A stretch of 64,000 bases of DNA, taken from the NCBI RefSeq assembly GCF_900100435.1, contig NZ_FNEX01000010.1, forward strand, positions 62,001 to 126,000, in the 5' to 3' direction. This DNA comes from Pedobacter sp. ok626. GTDB lineage: Bacteria > Bacteroidota > Bacteroidia > Sphingobacteriales > Sphingobacteriaceae. A program made the translations under genes and the position numbers. The notes beneath the pieces are model-generated. The model saw only the letters and a list, made by a program, of their open reading frames with translations, ran no database searches and was not told the DNA's origin. Shown here in pieces: positions 63,556 through 64,000 of this stretch. The first letter of the stretch is position 1. Each line of letters begins with the position of its first letter.

Positions 63556-64000
63556 ATGACCAGCAATTTCAAACCAATAACCATTCTTTGCCTGTTGATC
63601 GCAGCAGCATTGCTCTGGGGCAGTTGTAAAAAAGATAAAAATACAGGCTTCAATGTTGATGCCCGGGTTCAGTTTACCGCATTTAACATCAATAATGTTG
63701 CCGCCGAGATCAACCAGCAAACCGGGCAGATTCTGGTAAACCTGCCTTTTGGAACTGATCTTACAGGCCTGACACCCGTATTTAATTTACCAGAACAGGC
63801 CAGTGTAACACCTGTAGCCGGGCAAAAGCTAAACATGACCGGCGCTGTAACTTACCGTATTACCAATGGTAACCTGTATAAGGATTATACGGTACTGGCT
63901 AAAATTGTTCCACCATTGGTTTCATTTAGTATCAATGGCGTGGCGGGAACAATAGATCAGGAAAGTAAAAGCATTTCGCTGATACTTCCGGATGGTACAG
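63556..64000 (+). CDS. PUL surface lipoprotein, N-terminal part (runs off the window)
   Basis: The frame opens at ATG 63556 and stays open to the last base (148 codons visible). Lipoprotein signal ITILCLLIAAALLWGSC, Cys24, followed by charged residues. The visible part holds two short beta-rich repeats: NNVAAEINQQTGQILVNLPF with GTDLTGLTPVFNLP, and SINGVAGTIDQESKSISLIL with LPDGT. This pattern matches the DUF5018-like strand repeats found at the start of SusE-type and GH-associated lipoproteins. In the Bacteroides fructan locus the same place holds a levan-binding lipoprotein. Whether this one continues into a binding or enzyme domain cannot be seen. Confidence 0.8.
   Translation, partial: MTSNFKPITILCLLIAAALLWGSCKKDKNTGFNVDARVQFTAFNINNVAAEINQQTGQILVNLPFGTDLTGLTPVFNLPEQASVTPVAGQKLNMTGAVTYRITNGNLYKDYTVLAKIVPPLVSFSINGVAGTIDQESKSISLILPDGT

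Overview
The window looks like a chromosomal segment from a glycan-degrading Bacteroidota, most likely Sphingobacteriaceae (Pedobacter-like). The grounds are four SusC/SusD nutrient-uptake pairs, three ECF sigma/FecR-type regulatory modules, two hybrid two-component systems ending in AraC domains, lipoproteins with short Cys lipoboxes, A-rich start regions without strong Shine-Dalgarno sequences, and a DUF6266-type protein. No rRNA, tRNA, CRISPR array, transposase or phage gene was seen.

Region A (2-15286) is a polysaccharide utilisation locus (PUL) for a uronic-acid-type polymer. It holds the end of a SusC, a SusD, an Ig-like-repeat lipoprotein, an alginate-lyase-family lipoprotein, a LacI repressor, a ROK sugar kinase, a heparinase II/III-type lyase and a hybrid histidine kinase. 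An orphan ECF sigma factor (15417) and a minus-strand gene fusing a DUF6266 domain to a TPMT-like methyltransferase (16034-17320) follow. Behind the fusion gene is an unusual array of eight units with an 11-bp period.

Region B (17734-26075) is a sigma/FecR/SusC/SusD/TlpA-thioredoxin operon with a strong terminator, followed by a lone GNAT acetyltransferase. Region C (26893-41093) has FecR, SusC, SusD, a FISUMP lipoprotein, two tandem GH78-like enzymes flanking an uncharacterised lipoprotein, and an ECF sigma factor at the far end. FecR and sigma are thus at opposite ends of the locus.

The minus-strand block 41104-48619 encodes an RND efflux system: adaptor, then a 1500-residue pump fused to a TolC-like outer-membrane channel, then a LytS/LytTR two-component pair. 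Region D (48885-53297) has sigma, FecR, a second member of the uncharacterised lipoprotein family whose N-terminus looks like a SusC leader, and a GH63/trehalase-like enzyme. It lacks SusC and SusD, which suggests they were lost.

Region E (53346-64000) matches the known fructan PUL layout: a hybrid two-component sensor with a fused sugar-binding domain, a sugar/H+ symporter, a PfkB fructokinase, SusC, SusD and the start of a surface lipoprotein. The expected fructanases would lie beyond the window. The most novel items are the fused pump/channel, the DUF6266-methyltransferase fusion with its 11-bp array, the paired uncharacterised lipoproteins, and the hairpins conserved between fecR and the following gene.
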